Of a DNA stretch of 64,000 nt, positions 62,415-64,000 are shown in pieces. Position 1 is the first letter of the stretch. Every line of letters starts with the position of its first letter. This DNA comes from Lachnospiraceae bacterium (GTDB taxonomy: Bacteria > Bacillota > Clostridia > Lachnospirales > Lachnospiraceae). The stretch is taken from NCBI GenBank assembly GCA_900767585.1, contig CAAFZP010000021.1, positions 4,804 through 68,803 of the forward strand. The letters are read 5' to 3'. The translations under genes and the position numbers were made by a program. The notes under the pieces were generated by a model. The model did no database searches. It was not told the origin of the DNA and worked only from the letters and a program-made list of their open reading frames with translations.

Positions 62415-62530
62415 TGTATTGGCAAGGTAGGCGGAGAATAGGGGAGAATGTAATACGTGTTTGTGACAATGATTATATAAACTCCTTGCACATATCGGAA
62501 AGGTCTGTAGGATGCAGACCTTTTTGCTTT
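62415..62530 (+). ncRNA. Candidate ~110-nt small RNA
   Basis: Begins after the promoter at 62381 and ends at a terminator, GGTCTG-taggatg-CAGACC-TTTTTGCTTTT (62502-62530). The only ATG with a ribosome site is followed directly by TAA, so it does not encode a protein. It lies in the divergent gap between the large XRE regulator and the ChW gene and could be a regulator of either or an attenuated leader. Confidence 0.5.
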
Positions 62531-62572
62531 TGTAAAAAATATGCAAAAATCATACAAAAAAAGACAAATAAC

Positions 62573-62601
62573 TTGAATTAAATTGTCATGTAAGATAAAA
62601 T
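62573..62601 (+). promoter_or_regulatory. Promoter of the ChW gene
   Basis: TTGAAT, 17 bases, TAAAAT, 36 bases before the GTG start. Confidence 0.55.
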
Positions 62602-62636
62602 GAATTTATTCAAATATAAAGGAGGGGTTTTCAAGG

Positions 62637-63743
62637 GTGAAAGCAAAAAAGTGTTGGAAAAGGGTGATTGCGGCGCTGATGTCGCTTGTCATGGTGACGG
62701 GACTTGTCATGACAAACGGAATTACATCGAAAGCGTGGCAGGAAAGAGAGTCAGGTGTATTTTATCCAAGCGTTGGATATATTACACACATCCAGTCCCA
62801 TGGATGGGAGACGGAGGTCCGGCAGGATGGCGATACGTCGGGAACGGTCGGAGAATTTAAACGTCTCGAAGCAATTAAGATTGTAGTGAAGAGCGGTTAC
62901 GGTGTAGGCGTAGAGTACAGGACACATGTTCAGTCAAAAGGCTGGGAGAGTACGTGGAGTAAGGATGGAGCTACATCCGGAACAGTCGGAAAGGGAAAAC
63001 GTCTCGAAGCCATCCAGATCCGTCTGACCGGTACAAACAGGAACAAGTACGATATTTATTACCGTGTACAGGCACAGACATATGGCTGGCTTGGCTGGGT
63101 AAAAAATGGTGCATGTGCGGGAACAGCCGGACAGGCAAAACGTCTCGAAGCCATCCAGATTTTTATTGTACCAAGGGGTAGTTATCCAACGGATTACGAA
63201 GGCTTTGGCGGAACTGTAGGCGGCGGATTTGTCGATCTCGGTAAGAATCCTACGACAGATGGTTCCGGTGCAGTTTCTTACCAGACACATGTGCAGTCCT
63301 ATGGCTGGCAGAAACCGGTCAGTGATGGATCGATTTCCGGTACAAGTGGAGAGGCAAAACGTCTCGAGGCAATTTCCATCAAAGTAAACAATGCAGAATT
63401 AAATAATGTGACAGGTGGAATTGCATATAAGACACATGTTCAGACATATGGCTGGCAGGGATGGAAGTACAATGGCGCGGAATCAGGAACCCACGGACTG
63501 GGAAAACGTCTTGAAGCAATCCAGATTAAGCTGACAGGACAGCTGGCACAGTATTACGATGTATATTATCGTGTGCATGCACAGTCTTATGGCTGGCTTG
63601 GCTGGGCAAAGAATGGTGAGATTGCAGGTACATCCGGTTTATCAAAGCGGCTCGAAGCAATCCAGATTGTAATTATTCCTAAATATGAGGATGCTCCGAA
63701 TTCATTGCCGGCAGCACCGGGTGCAGCAGCTTATGTGCACTAA
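62637..63743 (+). CDS. Secreted protein made of six ChW repeats
   Basis: 368 residues from a GTG at 62637 (AAAGGAGGGG about 12 bases upstream). A signal peptide of ~30 residues (KCWKRVIAALMSLVMVTGLVM) is followed at once by six ChW repeats, THxQSYGW...GxxSGTxGxxKRLEAIQI, again as two sets of three separated by a ~45-residue linker. It has no other domain, so it looks like a minimal version of the C-terminal part of the large surface protein at 38596. Probably exported and cell-associated. Terminator follows. Confidence 0.9.
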   Translation: MKAKKCWKRVIAALMSLVMVTGLVMTNGITSKAWQERESGVFYPSVGYITHIQSHGWETEVRQDGDTSGTVGEFKRLEAIKIVVKSGYGVGVEYRTHVQSKGWESTWSKDGATSGTVGKGKRLEAIQIRLTGTNRNKYDIYYRVQAQTYGWLGWVKNGACAGTAGQAKRLEAIQIFIVPRGSYPTDYEGFGGTVGGGFVDLGKNPTTDGSGAVSYQTHVQSYGWQKPVSDGSISGTSGEAKRLEAISIKVNNAELNNVTGGIAYKTHVQTYGWQGWKYNGAESGTHGLGKRLEAIQIKLTGQLAQYYDVYYRVHAQSYGWLGWAKNGEIAGTSGLSKRLEAIQIVIIPKYEDAPNSLPAAPGAAAYVH

Positions 63744-63767
63744 TCGGCACACATAACAGAAAATCAG

Positions 63768-63803
63768 AAGAGACATTATGAGAGATTGTAATGTCTCTTT
63801 TTT
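63768..63803 (+). terminator. Terminator after the ChW gene
   Basis: AAGAGACATT pairs with AATGTCTCTT, followed by TTTTTA. Confidence 0.85.
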
Positions 63804-63912
63804 ATATGCGCGTCAATTGTAATCTGAGATTCCATACCCACCATCTCAGACTTCTTTAAAAGTTAATAGTAATAAGTGTAAAGGAAGGGTATGGATTTTC
63901 CTTTACAAATTC

Positions 63913-63945
63913 AAGAGACTGACTGGATTGTTGGTCTCTTTTTTG
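63913..63945 (+). terminator. Terminator-like hairpin in the next leader
   Basis: AAGAGAC pairs with GTCTCTT, followed by TTTTTTG. Upstream, CCATACCC (about 63832) and GGGTATGG (about 63887) can pair, so 63810-63945 may be a structured, attenuated leader of the last gene. The hairpins are clear; regulation is a guess. Confidence 0.5.
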
Positions 63946-63982
63946 TTATGCTTTGATTTCTGGCGGCTGGAAAGGAGCTACC

Positions 63983-64000
63983 ATGTCAAAGTTTTTAACA
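63983..64000 (+). CDS. Start of a gene cut by the window end
   Basis: ATG at 63983 after AAAGGAG encodes MSKFLT before the window ends. Too short to identify. Confidence 0.6.

Noticed and set aside
60822..62546. Longer start for the XRE-type regulator at 62546
   Set aside because: The extra 89 codons are Cys/Phe-rich noise crossing the candidate sRNA; a good ribosome site precedes 62279.

Overview
The window looks like chromosome from a Gram-positive, spore-forming, motile gut anaerobe of the Lachnospiraceae (Clostridia). The reasons are spoIIID, ftsEX beside a CdaR-type regulator, ChW-repeat surface proteins, a Re-citrate-synthase-like enzyme, chemotaxis receptors including one with PilZ, strong AGGAGG ribosome sites with occasional TTG/GTG starts, and moderate GC. 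The family assignment is an inference from gene content; no marker rRNA is present.

Layout. 1-5.1 kb: the tail of a nucleotidyltransferase, then a mosaic of broken mobile-element genes. Within it lie a self-contained ~200-nt structured RNA gene, a 3' fragment of cas2 and two identical 36-bp CRISPR-type repeats, 1.5 kb apart, whose flanking genes are cut at the repeat borders. 5.1-9.7 kb: spoIIID, a soluble PocR/chemoreceptor protein, and a coupled DUF3783 / SbcD-like / SbcC-like operon in which both repair-protein homologues have lost core motif residues. tRNA-Thr(CGU) follows. 9.9-13.8 kb: acyltransferase, zinc-ribbon membrane protein, esterase and nitrilase-family amidase. 13.9-21.3 kb: a two-component system with a Na/Pi cotransporter, then an ABC-2 exporter. 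21.4-31.6 kb: short-chain dehydrogenase, LytR_C protein, an MsmX/UgpC-type sugar ATPase, a CdaR regulator, ftsE-ftsX, a coiled-coil M23 peptidase, a lipoprotein S41 protease and guaA.

31.6-34.2 kb is an AT-rich defence island: a double-HTH regulator and an Abi_2/AbiF HEPN protein preceded by its own promoter and a short hairpin RNA. 34.2-43.8 kb: an MCP-PilZ receptor, a membrane-embedded LuxR regulator, a 1334-residue ChW surface protein and a lipid kinase. 43.8-50.2 kb is a second accessory region. A PLD/SF2 helicase gene carries one in-frame amber codon and is followed by NUDIX, a Vsr fragment and an AlbA_2/HATPase protein, and pieces of a second, diverged helicase-NUDIX cassette are visible downstream.

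50.2-64 kb: small metabolic genes, two NSS-family sodium symporters, a two-component system flanked by copies of a double-hairpin repeat, LysR beside Re-citrate synthase, a ~280-bp imperfect palindrome between convergent genes, an XRE-type regulator, a candidate sRNA and a second ChW protein.

The items most worth following are the AbiF protein with its candidate RNA partner, the degenerate SbcCD-like pair, the CRISPR-repeat junctions (possibly an assembly or recombination artefact that records spacers), and the decayed helicase-NUDIX cassette duplication.
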